DNA from: Actinoallomurus sp963850195
GTDB lineage: Bacteria > Actinomycetota > Actinomycetes > Streptosporangiales > Streptosporangiaceae
NCBI GenBank assembly: GCA_963850195.1
Contig: CAWKKD010000010.1
Coordinates: 124,001-188,000, forward strand
Length of the DNA: 64,000 nt
Direction: 5' to 3'
The notes beneath the pieces were generated by a model, which saw nothing but the letters and a program-made list of their open reading frames with translations, searched no databases and had not been told where the DNA came from. The translations under genes and the position numbers were made by a program. Positions 50,714 through 60,479 of the stretch are shown one piece after another. Every line of letters starts with the position of its first letter. Position 1 is the first letter of the stretch.

Positions 50714-52153
50714 ATGAGGCATTTCTTGGGCGCCGATGAGATTCCGGCCACTCCCGGCTTCACCAACGGGGACGTTTCATTCTGGTATCGCCAGGAGGGC
50801 ATGCCGGCGGGCCGCGACCCGCTGCCCGGCCCGCGCGCGTACGACGTGTGCCTCGTCGGGGGCGGCTTCACCGGGCTGTGGACCGCGTACTACCTGAAGC
50901 GCGCCCGGCCGGACCTGCGCGTCGCGATCCTGGAACGCGAGTTCGCCGGGTTCGGCGCCTCCGGGCGCAATGGCGGCTGGCTGACCGCCGAACTCGCCGG
51001 GTCGCCCGGACGCTACGCGAGCGCCCACGGCACGGACGGCGTCGTGGCGCTGCAACGCGCCATGTTCGCGAGCGTCGACGAGGTCATCGAGGTCGCGGAC
51101 GCCGAGGGCATCGACGCCGACGTCCACAAGGGCGGCGTGCTGAACGTCGCGACCAACCCGGCGCAGCGGCAGCGGCTGCACGAGGAACTCGACGACGCGC
51201 GGCGATGGGGCTGGGCCGAGGAGGACCTGCGCCTGCTCGACCGCGACGAACGCGAGAGCCGGCTGCGCGTCGCGGGTGCCCTGGAGGCCACCCACAGCCC
51301 GCACTGCGCGCGCGTCCAGCCCGCCCGCCTCGTCCAGGGCCTGGCCCGCGCGGTCGAGGCGCTCGGCGTCGACGTCTTCGAGTCCACGACCGTCACCGAG
51401 ATCCGCCCGCGTACGTCGGCGGGCCGGCCGGCCGAGGCCGTCACCGACCGCGGCACCGTCAGCGCCGAGTACGTGATCCGCGCGACCGAGGGCTTCACCG
51501 CCGGGCTCGCCGGCCAGCGCCGCCAGTGGCTGCCGATGAACAGCTCGATGATCGTGACCGAGCCGCTCGGCGCGGACGTCTGGTCGCGCCTCGGCTGGCA
51601 GGACCGCGAGCTGCTCGGCGACCACGCGCACGCCTACATCTACGCCCAGCGCACCGCCGACGACCGGATCGCAATCGGCGGGCGCGGCGTCCCGTACCGG
51701 TACGGCTCGCGTTGGGACGACCGGGGCGCCACGCAGCCGCAGACCGCCGCCGCGCTGTGGCAGGTGCTCCGGCGCCTGTTCCCGCCCGTGGCCGGCGCCC
51801 GGATCGAGCACGCCTGGTGCGGCGTGCTCGGCGTGCCCCGCGACTGGTGCTCCACCGCCCACGTCGACCACGAGACCGGCCTCGGCTGGGCCGGCGGCTA
51901 CGTCGGCACCGGCGTCGCCACCACCAACCTCGCCGGGCGTACCCTCCGCGACCTGCTGCTTCGCGACGACACCGCGCTCACCGGCCTGCCCTGGGTCGGA
52001 CGGCGGGTGCGGCCGTGGGAGCCCGAACCGCTGCGCTGGGCCGGGGTCCAGCTCATCTACGCGCTGTACCGCGCCGCCGACCGCAGGGAGTACGACCGGG
52101 TGACTCATACCTCCGCGTACGCGCGGCTGGCCGGCCTCATCTCGGGACGCTGA
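50714..52153 (+). CDS. FAD-dependent oxidoreductase (DAO/PuuB-like)
   Basis: The protein has 479 residues. The dinucleotide-binding loop is YDVCLVGGGFTGLWTAYYLK (about residues 43-62), then the FAD contact SGRNGGWL, and a C-terminal GLGWAGGYVGTGVATTNLAG flavin-binding segment. It fits gamma-glutamylputrescine oxidoreductase or D-amino-acid oxidase-like enzymes; the substrate is uncertain. The AT-rich upstream region (50590-50713) probably holds its promoter. There are no clear partner genes. Confidence 0.88.
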   Translation: MRHFLGADEIPATPGFTNGDVSFWYRQEGMPAGRDPLPGPRAYDVCLVGGGFTGLWTAYYLKRARPDLRVAILEREFAGFGASGRNGGWLTAELAGSPGRYASAHGTDGVVALQRAMFASVDEVIEVADAEGIDADVHKGGVLNVATNPAQRQRLHEELDDARRWGWAEEDLRLLDRDERESRLRVAGALEATHSPHCARVQPARLVQGLARAVEALGVDVFESTTVTEIRPRTSAGRPAEAVTDRGTVSAEYVIRATEGFTAGLAGQRRQWLPMNSSMIVTEPLGADVWSRLGWQDRELLGDHAHAYIYAQRTADDRIAIGGRGVPYRYGSRWDDRGATQPQTAAALWQVLRRLFPPVAGARIEHAWCGVLGVPRDWCSTAHVDHETGLGWAGGYVGTGVATTNLAGRTLRDLLLRDDTALTGLPWVGRRVRPWEPEPLRWAGVQLIYALYRAADRREYDRVTHTSAYARLAGLISGR

Positions 52154-52222
52154 GCGTCAGTCCAGGTCGGCGATAATGCGGCAAACGTTTATGGTCGGCC
52201 CAATTAGGGATTCATAAATAGA

Positions 52223-53632
52223 TCAGAGGGGCGGGCGGCGCGTCCCGTACATCGTCGCCTGCTCGAACGCGTGCCCGACCTGGAGCACCGCCAGGTCGGC
52301 GCGGTGCGGCCCGACCACCTGGAGACCGACCGGCAGCCCGCCGTCGGTGAAGCCGCCCGGTACCGACAGCGCGGGGCAGCCCAGGGCCGAGACGAGGTAC
52401 GCGGACCGCATCCACTCCAGGTAGGACGGCATCGGCTCGCCCGCGACCACGGCCGGGTACTCCAGGTCGGCGTCGAACGGCACCACCTGCGAGACCGGGG
52501 CCAGCAGCACGTCGTAGCGCTCGAAGAACTCCCGGGTCCGGTGGTACAGGCGCGTCTGCAGGACCATGGCGCGCCCGAGGTCGGGCCCGGTGAGGTGACG
52601 GCCCGCCTCGATGTTGGCCGCCAGGCTGGGCTTCAGCTGATCACGGTGGTGGTCCAGGATCGTGCCGAGCGCGAGCTCGAACTGCCACGCCCGCAGGGTG
52701 CGGAAGACCTCGTCGGCACCGGACAGGTCCGGGCACGCCTCCTCCACCGTGCAGCCCAGGTCCGCGAAGACCTTGACCGCCGGCTCGAGCGTTGCCAGCA
52801 CCTCCGGGTCGACCGGGATCGAGCCGTCCAGGCGCGGCGCCCATGCCACGCGCAGCCCGGTCAGGTCGCGGTCGAGGGGCACGTCGAACGCCGAGCCGGG
52901 CGTCTCCAGCGCGATCGGCGAACGCGGGTCGGGGCCGGCCAGCACCGACAGCAGCAGGGCGGCGTCGGAGACGCTGCGCGCCATCGGCCCCTGGACGCCC
53001 ATCGTCGAGAACGCCGCGTCGCCCGGCCAGCTCGGCACCCGGCCCGGCGAGGGTCGGAAGCCGACGACGTTGCAGAACGACGCCGGGTTGCGCAGCGAGC
53101 CGCCCATGTCGCTGCCCTCGGCGATCGGGTGCATGCCGCAGGCCAGCGCCGCCGCCGCCCCGCCGCTGCTGCCGCCCGCCGAACGCGACAGGTCGTACGG
53201 GTTGCGCGTCGTCCCGAACACCGGGTTGAACGTGTGCGACCCCGCGGCGAACTCCGGGACGTTCGTCTTGCCCAGCATGATCGTGCCCGCCGCGCGCATC
53301 CGCTCGATCACCAGCTCGTCACGCGCCGGCACGTGGTCGGCCATCAGCGGCGAACCCGACGTCGTACGCACGCCCGCCGTCTCGTGGGTGTCCTTGTGCG
53401 CGACCGGGAGGCCGTGCAGCTTCGGCCGCGGGGCCGTGGCGGGCAACGCGTCCGCCGAGTCGGCCTCGCGCAACGCCTGCTCGGCCGTCAGCGTCACCAC
53501 CGCGTTGACCTGAGGGTTGGTCTCCTCGATGCGCCGCAGGTGCGCCTCTGTCACCTCACGCGCGGACAGCTCCCTCTCCCGTATCAGGCGGGCCAGCTCA
53601 CGTGCGCTCAGGAAGCAGATCTCGTCCGGCAA
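52223..53632 (-). CDS. Amidase (amidase-signature family)
   Basis: The protein is 469 residues from TTG at 53632, supported by AGAGGAG 6 bp upstream. The amidase-signature triad is visible: catalytic Lys in PVAHKDTHETAG, the RSAGGSSGGAAAALACGM core, and the Ser pair in GSDMGGSLRNPASFC. It hydrolyses small amides; the substrate is unknown. The 69 bp after the FAD gene are AT-rich with no gene. Confidence 0.92.
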   Translation of the reverse strand: MPDEICFLSARELARLIRERELSAREVTEAHLRRIEETNPQVNAVVTLTAEQALREADSADALPATAPRPKLHGLPVAHKDTHETAGVRTTSGSPLMADHVPARDELVIERMRAAGTIMLGKTNVPEFAAGSHTFNPVFGTTRNPYDLSRSAGGSSGGAAAALACGMHPIAEGSDMGGSLRNPASFCNVVGFRPSPGRVPSWPGDAAFSTMGVQGPMARSVSDAALLLSVLAGPDPRSPIALETPGSAFDVPLDRDLTGLRVAWAPRLDGSIPVDPEVLATLEPAVKVFADLGCTVEEACPDLSGADEVFRTLRAWQFELALGTILDHHRDQLKPSLAANIEAGRHLTGPDLGRAMVLQTRLYHRTREFFERYDVLLAPVSQVVPFDADLEYPAVVAGEPMPSYLEWMRSAYLVSALGCPALSVPGGFTDGGLPVGLQVVGPHRADLAVLQVGHAFEQATMYGTRRPPL

Positions 53633-53638
53633 CGGGGT

Positions 53639-53645
53639 CTCCTCT
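53639..53645 (-). promoter_or_regulatory. Ribosome-binding site fixing a TTG start for the amidase
   Basis: AGAGGAG on the minus strand lies 6 bp before TTG at 53632, which begins LPDEICFLSARELARL. Confidence 0.7.
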
Positions 53646-53771
53646 GACGATGGCGGTGCCCGGGATCTCCGACGCAGCCGTGTCACCTCCCATCCTGACG
53701 CATACCGCTCGCGCCGCTCATGCCGCCGTTCGGTGGGCGATCGTCGGCATCGCCCGTTACTCTCCGTCGGC

Positions 53772-54551
53772 ATGGCCATCGACCACGAAGGCAGGGTGCG
53801 CGCGCTACTGGCACGCGCCGAGCATCCGGAGACGCCCGAGTCCGAGGCCCAGGCCTGCGCGGCCAAGGCCGCCGAGCTGATGCTGCGCCACGCCATCGAC
53901 GAGGCGACGCTGCGCGAGAGCCGCGGCGAGGCGCCGGAGCCGGTCGTCTACTGGGAGCACGTGGTGTTCGGCCGCGACGGCCACGCGCGTGCCCGGTCCG
54001 CGGGCCTGACTTCGGTCGTGCGCGCCTTCGGCGGCGAGTGCGCGATCCTCGGCGACGGCACCTACCGGCAGGACGTGAAGCTCCTCACCGTCGTGACCCG
54101 CTCGGCCCGCGACGCGCTCGCGATGCTGCTGCCCTCGCTCACCCTTCAGATGGACGGCACGGGCACACGCGCCGCCGACGCGCACATCCGCGCCTATCCC
54201 GAGCAGGTGTTCCGCCGCAAGGCCGACCGCACACGCTGGCGCAACGGCTACCTCAAGTCCTTCCTCGTCGGCTACGGCGACGTCGTCGCCGAACGCGTCG
54301 CGCAGGCCCGTGGCCGCCTGCGGGAGGAGCTCCCCTCCGCGCCGCAGACCTCGGGAGCCCTGGTCCTCGCCCGAGACGACGACCGCGTACGCGCCGAGTT
54401 CGCCGCGCGGTTCCCGGTCCTCGGCCGCGCACGCGGACAGCGCGTCCGAGGCGACGGCTTCGCCGCCGGCCGCCACGCGGGCCGCTACGCCGACATCGGC
54501 ACCGGCACCGTCGGCGGCTACCGCCGCGCCCTCGACGGCCCGGCCATCTGA
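53772..54551 (+). CDS. DUF2786-domain protein
   Basis: The protein has 259 residues, with ATG at 53772. The N-terminal 40 residues (KVRALLARAEHPETPESEA-type) match DUF2786, found in phage and actinomycete proteins. The rest is alpha-helical with a RWRNGYLKSFLVGYGDVVAERV stretch. Function is unknown. Two imperfect direct repeats (CGGCTCGCGGTCAGCCGGACG-like, at 54564 and 54601) follow the gene. Confidence 0.8.
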   Translation: MAIDHEGRVRALLARAEHPETPESEAQACAAKAAELMLRHAIDEATLRESRGEAPEPVVYWEHVVFGRDGHARARSAGLTSVVRAFGGECAILGDGTYRQDVKLLTVVTRSARDALAMLLPSLTLQMDGTGTRAADAHIRAYPEQVFRRKADRTRWRNGYLKSFLVGYGDVVAERVAQARGRLREELPSAPQTSGALVLARDDDRVRAEFAARFPVLGRARGQRVRGDGFAAGRHAGRYADIGTGTVGGYRRALDGPAI

Positions 54552-54765
54552 CGAACTCCGCCACGGCTCGCGGTCAGCCGGACGAACCCCCGCCCCGCCC
54601 CGGCTCGCGGTCGGCCGGGCGTGTCCTTGTCACGGATCGGTGTCGTGCCGTCGCCGTTCGTGGTGCGAGGGTCCTGTCTCCCTCAAAACGGTCAAAGCCT
54701 GGCTAACTTCCCGTACCGTTGGCCGCGTCCCCCGTTCAGCCGATCGACCGGGAGCCGTGCGGCCG

Positions 54766-55407
54766 ATGGAACCAGCGCACCGGTTCGAGATCCCCCGCCT
54801 GACGGCGCTCGCGGTGCACGCCCTACCGCGCGTCGTCGAGAGCATGATCGCGCCCGTCGTGGTGTTCTACGCCGGGATGCTCGTCCTCGGGCTGAACGGC
54901 GCGCTCGTGACCGCGGTGACCTGGGTGTACGGCGGAATCCTCGTACGCCTGGTGCGGCGCCGCCCGGTGCCGGGCACGCTGCTGCTCGCGGCGCTCGGCG
55001 TCACGGCACGCGCCGCGCTGGCGGCCATCACCGGCAGCGCCGTCGTGTACTTCCTGCAGCCGACGCTCGGCACGATGCTCGTCGCGATGTCGTTCCTCAC
55101 CTCGGTACCGCTCGGCCGCCCCCTCGCCGCCAAGGTCGCCACCGACCTGGTGCCGCTGCCCGAGGCGTTCCTCGCGCACCAGCGGGTACACCGGTTCTTC
55201 CTGCGCATGTCGCTGCTGTGGTCGCTCGTCTTCACGCTCAACACCGCGCTGAGCCTGTGGCTGCTGTTCAGCCAGTCGATCTCGACGTACCTGTGGGTCC
55301 GTACGATCGCGGTCGCGCTCCTCGGCGCGGCGGCCGTGGTGATCTCGGTGTGGAGCTTCCGCCGCTGCGTCGCCCGCGTCACGACCGCGTCGGCCGTCCC
55401 GGCCTGA
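54766..55407 (+). CDS. Integral membrane protein (VC0807-like/DUF3159-type fold)
   Basis: The protein is 213 residues from ATG at 54766 (GTG at 54757 is possible). Five or six hydrophobic helices run through it, including ESMIAPVVVFYAGMLVLGL and RMSLLWSLVFTLNTALSLWL. It resembles actinomycete VC0807-like membrane proteins related to intracellular septation protein A. The function is unproven. Confidence 0.7.
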   Translation: MEPAHRFEIPRLTALAVHALPRVVESMIAPVVVFYAGMLVLGLNGALVTAVTWVYGGILVRLVRRRPVPGTLLLAALGVTARAALAAITGSAVVYFLQPTLGTMLVAMSFLTSVPLGRPLAAKVATDLVPLPEAFLAHQRVHRFFLRMSLLWSLVFTLNTALSLWLLFSQSISTYLWVRTIAVALLGAAAVVISVWSFRRCVARVTTASAVPA

Positions 55408-55462
55408 GCTCGGTCGCGCCACGTCGCCGCACGTGCGGCGGGAGGGGCTGTGCCCTGGCAGG

Positions 55463-55846
55463 ATGTCTCTTGTGCTGGATGTCGTGGGATGGGTGCACAT
55501 CTACGAGGGGCGTCTCTTGACCGTACGTGCGCGTTCGCGTGATCGGCTCTACTTGCCGGGGGGCAAGCGGGAGCCGGGGGAGGACGACTGGGCCGCGCTG
55601 TCGCGCGAGGTCCGTGAGGAGCTCGGGGTCGATCTCGAGCGGGAGACGTTCCAGGGGATCGGGGTGGTCGAGGCGCCGGCGCACGACCAGCCGCTGGGCA
55701 CCCAGGTACGGATGGCCTGCTACACGGCCGGATACGCGGGGGAGCTCACCGCCATGGCGGAGGTCGACGAGTGGCTGTTCGTCGACCCGGCCGACCATCA
55801 CCTGCTCGCGCCGGCGGTCCAGGCCGCGCTGGAGCTGCCGCGATGA
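55463..55846 (+). CDS. Nudix hydrolase
   Basis: The protein has 127 residues, with ATG at 55463. The Nudix box GKREPGEDDWAALSREVREE then LGVDL has all the required acids (GX5EX7REUXEEXGU). It hydrolyses a nucleoside-diphosphate-linked compound. Its TGA overlaps the glycosyltransferase ATG (ATGA), so it may act on activated sugars or nucleotides tied to that enzyme. Confidence 0.93.
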   Translation: MSLVLDVVGWVHIYEGRLLTVRARSRDRLYLPGGKREPGEDDWAALSREVREELGVDLERETFQGIGVVEAPAHDQPLGTQVRMACYTAGYAGELTAMAEVDEWLFVDPADHHLLAPAVQAALELPR

Positions 55847-57333
55847 AGGTCAGCGTCATCGTCCCCGTCCACAACACCGGGGACGAGCTGAGACGCTGCG
55901 TCGAGTCCGTGCTCGCGCAGACCATCGGCGACTTCGAAGCGATCTTCGCCGACGACGGCTCGGACGACGGTACGGAGCGGCTCCTCGACGAGATCGCCGC
56001 GACCGACGACCGCGTACGCGTCCTCCACCTGCCGCCCAGCGGCGGTCCGGGCGGCCCGCGCAACGCCGGGATCGAGGCCGCGGCCGGTGACTACGTCTAC
56101 TTCCTGGACGACGACGACCGGCTCGGTCCCGAGGCGCTCGAGCGCATGTACGCCATGGCGGAGCGCAACGACGCCGACATCGTGATCGGCCGGATGGTCG
56201 GCCATGGGCGTACGGTGCCGAGGGCGATGTTCCGGGCCTCCCGCGACCGCGCCGACGTGCTCGGCGACTCGCTGCTCGGCATGCTGACGCCGCACAAGCT
56301 CTTCCGCCGATCGTTCCTGCGCGAGCACAAGCTCCGGTTCCCCGAGGGACCGGTACGCCTCGAGGACCACCGGTTCGTGCTGGCCGCCTACTTCCGCGCG
56401 GAGACCATCTCGGTCCTCGCCGACTATCCGTGCTGCCACTGGGTGAAGCGCGAGGGCAGCTACTCCCGCAGCCTGCCGGACCCGGCGCACTACTACTCCG
56501 CGCTGCGCGAGGTGCTCGACATCGTCGACGAGCACGTCTCTCCGGGCGACGAGCGCGACCGCTACCACGTCCACTGGTACCGCGGGAAGATCCTCAAGCG
56601 GCTCGGCAACCAGACCTTCCTGGACGCGCCCGCCGACTACCGGCGCGCGGTGTACGACGAGACGCGACGGCTCGCCGCCGAGCGCTTCGGCCCCGGCGTG
56701 GACGAGCGGCTCCCGCTGCGGATGCGGGTCCGCTCGGCGCTGCTGCGCCGCGACGCGTACGACGAGCTGTTCGCCCTGCTGGAGGCCGAGCGCGATAGCA
56801 CGCTCCTGCCCGTCATGGACGACCTGCGCTGGGAGGACGGCCGGCTGGCCGTACGGTTCACCGCCGGCTTCGCCTACGCGGACGGCACGAGGTTCGCCTT
56901 CAGTGACGGGCGCTGGGAGCCGCCGGTCACCCTCGACCTGCCGCCGGAGCTGCTCGACGCCTCGCGCGAACGCCGGCGCCTCGAGCTCTACGTCCGCAGC
57001 CGCGAGGAGGGCATGGACCACCCGCTCACGGTGACCACGCTGTCCTCGTCCGGGCTGGCGGCCTCGGGCGAGGCCGTGTTCGACCTGGACACCCTCCCCG
57101 AGCTGACCCCTGGCACCTGGGACCTCGTCGTACGGCTCGACGCCGGCGGCTGGATCCTCGAACGCCGACTGGACGGCGCGGTCGGGCTGTCCGCGCGCGG
57201 CAGGCTCTCGCCGTACAGCACCGAGAACGGCAAGGTGAGCGTGCGCGTGCTCGCCTCGCCGGTGAGCCCGCTGCGGCGCGTGTTCACGGTCATCCCGGGC
57301 GTCCGATCGGTCGTGCGCAGACTGCGGGGATGA
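55843..57333 (+). CDS. Family 2 glycosyltransferase with long C-terminal extension
   Basis: The protein has 496 residues. The N-terminal GT-A domain has SVIVPVHNTGDELRRCVESV, FADDGSDDGT, GPGGPRNAGIEAA and the DXD-type FLDDDDRL. LEDHRFVLAAYF is in the acceptor region. The last 200 residues are beta-rich, as in actinomycete wall or capsule glycosyltransferases with a stretch like that of CDP-glycerol-linked enzymes. No membrane helix, so it is cytosolic. It is coupled to the Nudix gene. Confidence 0.9.
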   Translation: MKVSVIVPVHNTGDELRRCVESVLAQTIGDFEAIFADDGSDDGTERLLDEIAATDDRVRVLHLPPSGGPGGPRNAGIEAAAGDYVYFLDDDDRLGPEALERMYAMAERNDADIVIGRMVGHGRTVPRAMFRASRDRADVLGDSLLGMLTPHKLFRRSFLREHKLRFPEGPVRLEDHRFVLAAYFRAETISVLADYPCCHWVKREGSYSRSLPDPAHYYSALREVLDIVDEHVSPGDERDRYHVHWYRGKILKRLGNQTFLDAPADYRRAVYDETRRLAAERFGPGVDERLPLRMRVRSALLRRDAYDELFALLEAERDSTLLPVMDDLRWEDGRLAVRFTAGFAYADGTRFAFSDGRWEPPVTLDLPPELLDASRERRRLELYVRSREEGMDHPLTVTTLSSSGLAASGEAVFDLDTLPELTPGTWDLVVRLDAGGWILERRLDGAVGLSARGRLSPYSTENGKVSVRVLASPVSPLRRVFTVIPGVRSVVRRLRG

Positions 57334-57348
57334 GCCGATAATGGGCGC

Positions 57349-58131
57349 ATGGTCGGGAATGACGCGGTCATCCGCTGGGTGGCGGCCGAGCCCGCGCTGA
57401 TCGCGGGCGGCGGCCGCGCCCTGCTGCTCCAGCTCGCGCACCCGCTGGTGGCGCGGGGCGTGGCCGACCACAGCGACTTCGAGAACGACCCGCTGCCCCG
57501 GCTGGCGGGCACGCTCGACTTCCTGACGTTCGTGGTGTGGGGCACGCCCGAGGAGGCCGAGCGTGCGGCGGCCACCGTCCGCCGTGTCCATGGGCGAGTG
57601 ACCGGCCCCGGCTACGACGCCGGCGACCCCGTGCTGCAGAACTGGGTGAACGCCACGCTCACGGACACCGCCCTCGACCTGTACGCCCGGTTGTTCGGGC
57701 CGCTGCCGGAGGCGGTCGCCGAGCGCTACTACGAGGACGCGACGGAGGTCGCCGCGATCCTCGGCTGCCCGCGCGAGGCGCAGCCCGCCGACCTGGCCGC
57801 CTTTCGCGCCTACTTCGACCGTACGGTGGCGGCGCTCGAGGTCACCGACACCGCGCGGCGGCTCGCCCGCGCGGTACTCGACGCGCGCCGGCTACCCGCG
57901 TACCTCAGGCCCGCGCTGCCGCTCAATCGCTTCGTCACCGCGGGCCTGCTGCCGCCCACGATCCGCGACCAGTACGGCCTCACCTGGGGGCCGGGCCGCG
58001 AGCGGTCGCTCGCGGTGCTGCTGCGCGGCATCGGCGCGGCCAGCCACCTCGTGCCGGGGTCCCTGCGACGCAGGACGCCGGAGCTGTTCGTCCGGATGGC
58101 GCGACGGCGGTCAGACGGTCTCGCGATGTAG
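57349..58131 (+). CDS. MpaB/rubber-oxygenase-like protein (DUF2236)
   Basis: The protein has 260 residues and belongs to the oxygenase MpaB family. It has GGGRALLLQLAHPLVARGVADHS (the heme-binding His region), an NWVNATLTDTALD segment and a PLNRFVTAGLLPP stretch. The family includes latex-clearing protein-like heme oxygenases, but the specific reaction is unknown. The 3' end overlaps the convergent murA by 21 bp. Confidence 0.85.
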   Translation: MVGNDAVIRWVAAEPALIAGGGRALLLQLAHPLVARGVADHSDFENDPLPRLAGTLDFLTFVVWGTPEEAERAAATVRRVHGRVTGPGYDAGDPVLQNWVNATLTDTALDLYARLFGPLPEAVAERYYEDATEVAAILGCPREAQPADLAAFRAYFDRTVAALEVTDTARRLARAVLDARRLPAYLRPALPLNRFVTAGLLPPTIRDQYGLTWGPGRERSLAVLLRGIGAASHLVPGSLRRRTPELFVRMARRRSDGLAM

Positions 58132-59427
58132 CGTCAGCCCCAGCGACGCGAACTGCTCGGCCGGCCGGTGGTAGCCGCGCTCGATGTGGTGCACCCCGCG
58201 CAGCGTGGAGGCGCCGTCGGCGACCGAGGCGGCCAGGACCGCCGAGAACCCGGCGCGTACGTCGGGCATGGTCACGTCGGCGCCGGTGAGCTTGGACACG
58301 CCGCGTACGACGGCGGAGTGCACGGCGTTGCTGTCGTGGAAACGGCAGGCGGGCCCACCCAGGCAGGCGTTGAACACCTCGATCTCGCAGCCCATCTTCT
58401 TGAGCGCGGGGACGTACACGAGGCGGTTCTCGAACACCGTTTCGTGCAGTACCGACATGCCCTCGGCCTGCGTGAACAGCACCATCAGCGGCTGCTGCCA
58501 GTCCGTCATGAAGCCCGGGTGCGTGTCCGTGTGCACGGCGGCGGGCCGCAGCCCGTCCGGCGCCGACGCCGTGATCCAGTCGTCGGTGATCTCGAAGCGG
58601 GCGCCCATACGGGCGAGCGTGGTGATCGCGGTGACGAGGCGGTCCTGGGAGCAGCCGTGCACGCGTACCTCGCCGCCGGTGATGAGCCCGGCCACGAGGT
58701 AGGAGAACGCCTCGAGCCGGTCGCCGGACAGGCGCGTCGAGGCGCCCTTCAGCCGGGGCACGCCCTCGATGACGATGCGACGGTCGGGGCTCAGCTCGAT
58801 GTGCGCGCCCATGCGCTGGAGGAACAGCGCCAGCTCGACGACCTCGGGCTCCATCGCCGCGCCGCGCAGCACCGTCTTGCCCTCGGCCAGCACCGCCGAC
58901 ATCAGCACGGTCTCGGTGGCGCCGACACTCGGGTACGGCAGGTCGATGCGCGCGCCGTGCAGCCGGGTGGCGTGCGCCGAGATGCCGGCCTCGCCGACCT
59001 CGACCTCCGCGCCCATCGCCCGCAGCGCCTCGACGTGGAAGTCGACCGGGCGCCGCCCGATCGGGTCGCCGCCGACCAGCGGTACGAACGCCTCGCCGGC
59101 CAGGTGCAGCAGCGGGCCGACCATCAGGATCGGGATCCGGTTGAGGCCGGTGAACGCCTCCGGCACGCGCGGCTCGACCACGGCACCGGGCGCGATCGTG
59201 ATGTCGGATCCGACGCGCTCGACCGTGTGCCCGAGCGCCCGAAGCATCGCGCCGGTGATCTCGACGTCGCCGACCTCCGGCGCGTCGCGTATCGTGCTCT
59301 CACCCGTGCCGAGCATGGCCGCGACCATGTGCTTGGTCACGGCGTTCTTGGAGCCGCGTACGTGGATGTCGCCACGCAGCGGACCGGACGGTTCTACCTT
59401 CCACGCCTCATCAGCCACGCGGACCAC
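58111..59427 (-). CDS. murA: UDP-N-acetylglucosamine 1-carboxyvinyltransferase
   Basis: The protein has 438 residues from GTG at 59427 (GTG at 59418 is possible). It makes UDP-GlcNAc-enolpyruvate, the first committed step of peptidoglycan. Motifs are VRGSKNAVTKHM at the N-terminus, GGDPIGRRPVDFHVEALRAMG and GATETVLMSAVLAEG. The position of the fosfomycin-target Cys is Asp121 here, as in Mycobacterium, which predicts fosfomycin resistance. I cannot tell whether this is the essential copy or a paralogue. Confidence 0.93.
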   Translation of the reverse strand: MVRVADEAWKVEPSGPLRGDIHVRGSKNAVTKHMVAAMLGTGESTIRDAPEVGDVEITGAMLRALGHTVERVGSDITIAPGAVVEPRVPEAFTGLNRIPILMVGPLLHLAGEAFVPLVGGDPIGRRPVDFHVEALRAMGAEVEVGEAGISAHATRLHGARIDLPYPSVGATETVLMSAVLAEGKTVLRGAAMEPEVVELALFLQRMGAHIELSPDRRIVIEGVPRLKGASTRLSGDRLEAFSYLVAGLITGGEVRVHGCSQDRLVTAITTLARMGARFEITDDWITASAPDGLRPAAVHTDTHPGFMTDWQQPLMVLFTQAEGMSVLHETVFENRLVYVPALKKMGCEIEVFNACLGGPACRFHDSNAVHSAVVRGVSKLTGADVTMPDVRAGFSAVLAASVADGASTLRGVHHIERGYHRPAEQFASLGLTLHRETV

Positions 59428-59483
59428 TGTATGCGCACACGGCCCAGCGCCCCCGTGCGCCGTGTGCGGGGGACTCTGCTTCG

Positions 59484-60479
59484 ATGGTGCCCATGGACAT
59501 CAGTGCGGTCGTCGGAATGTGGCTCGATCGTCCGCCGGAGGAGGCACTGCACACCGCCGTGCTCGCCGACCGGCTGGGCTATGCGGAGCTCTGGATCGGG
59601 GAGACGGCCACCTGGGACGCGTTCGCCCTCGCGACGGCGATCGGCCTGGCCACCGACCGGATCGCGATGACGGTCGGGCCGCTGGCGGTCGGCGTACGCG
59701 ACCCCGCCATGATCGCGATGGGCGCCGCGTCGGTCGCGAGCCTCACCCGGCGCAAGGTCGGCGTCGCGCTCGGCACCTCCGGGGCCACGCTGGTCGAGGA
59801 GTGGCACGGCCGCTCCCACAGCCGCGCGGCCACCGCGCTCGAGGAGAGCGCCCGCGCCGTCGCCACCCTCATGCGGGGCCACCGCGCGAGCGGGGACGGC
59901 GAGGTCGTGCACACCAGTGGCTTCCGGCTGCGGCTCGCCCCGCCCGGCGGACCCCTCACGGTCGCCGCGCTCGGCGACCGGGCGGTCGCGGCGGCCGCGG
60001 CACACGCCGACCGGATGGTGGCCAACCTGGTCACGCCGGAGCAGGCCGCGGACCTGCGGCACCGGCTGGACGCCGCCGCCGCGAAGGCCGGCCGTCCCGT
60101 GCCCAAGCTGGTGGCGTGGCTACCCGCCGCCGTCGACCCGACGCCCGAGTCCTACGCGCAGCTGATCTGGAGCCTGGTCCCGTACCTGTCGGCGCCCGGC
60201 TACGGCGACCTGCTCGCAGAGGCGGGCTTCACCGAGGCCGTCGAGCTGGCGCGTGCCGGCACCTCGCCGAGAGACCTGCTGCCCGCGCTGCCGCTCGAGA
60301 TGGCCGGCACGATCGGCCTGGCCGGTGACGCCACCGCCGTACGCGCGCGGCTGTCCGCGTACGCCGACGCCGGGGTGGACGAGGTCGCGGTCGTCCCGGT
60401 CACCGGCGGCGACCCGGGCGGCGAGCGCACCCTCACATCGATCCGCGCGATCGCGAAGGAGGCATTCGGGCCGCGCTGA
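59484..60479 (+). CDS. LLM-class F420-dependent oxidoreductase
   Basis: The protein has 331 residues (ATG at 59484; ATG at 59493 is an alternative). It has the bacterial luciferase-like TIM barrel: LGYAELWIGET, FALATAIGLATDRIAMTVGP, SVASLTRRKVGVALGTSG and DEVAVVPVTGGD. It probably uses F420 with an unknown substrate. It is divergent from murA across about 55 bp. Confidence 0.9.
   Translation: MVPMDISAVVGMWLDRPPEEALHTAVLADRLGYAELWIGETATWDAFALATAIGLATDRIAMTVGPLAVGVRDPAMIAMGAASVASLTRRKVGVALGTSGATLVEEWHGRSHSRAATALEESARAVATLMRGHRASGDGEVVHTSGFRLRLAPPGGPLTVAALGDRAVAAAAAHADRMVANLVTPEQAADLRHRLDAAAAKAGRPVPKLVAWLPAAVDPTPESYAQLIWSLVPYLSAPGYGDLLAEAGFTEAVELARAGTSPRDLLPALPLEMAGTIGLAGDATAVRARLSAYADAGVDEVAVVPVTGGDPGGERTLTSIRAIAKEAFGPR

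Noticed and set aside
54564..54621. Imperfect direct repeats after the DUF2786 gene
   Set aside because: Only two copies of about 21 bp with 2 mismatches, GC-rich and without a sign of mobility or CRISPR spacing.
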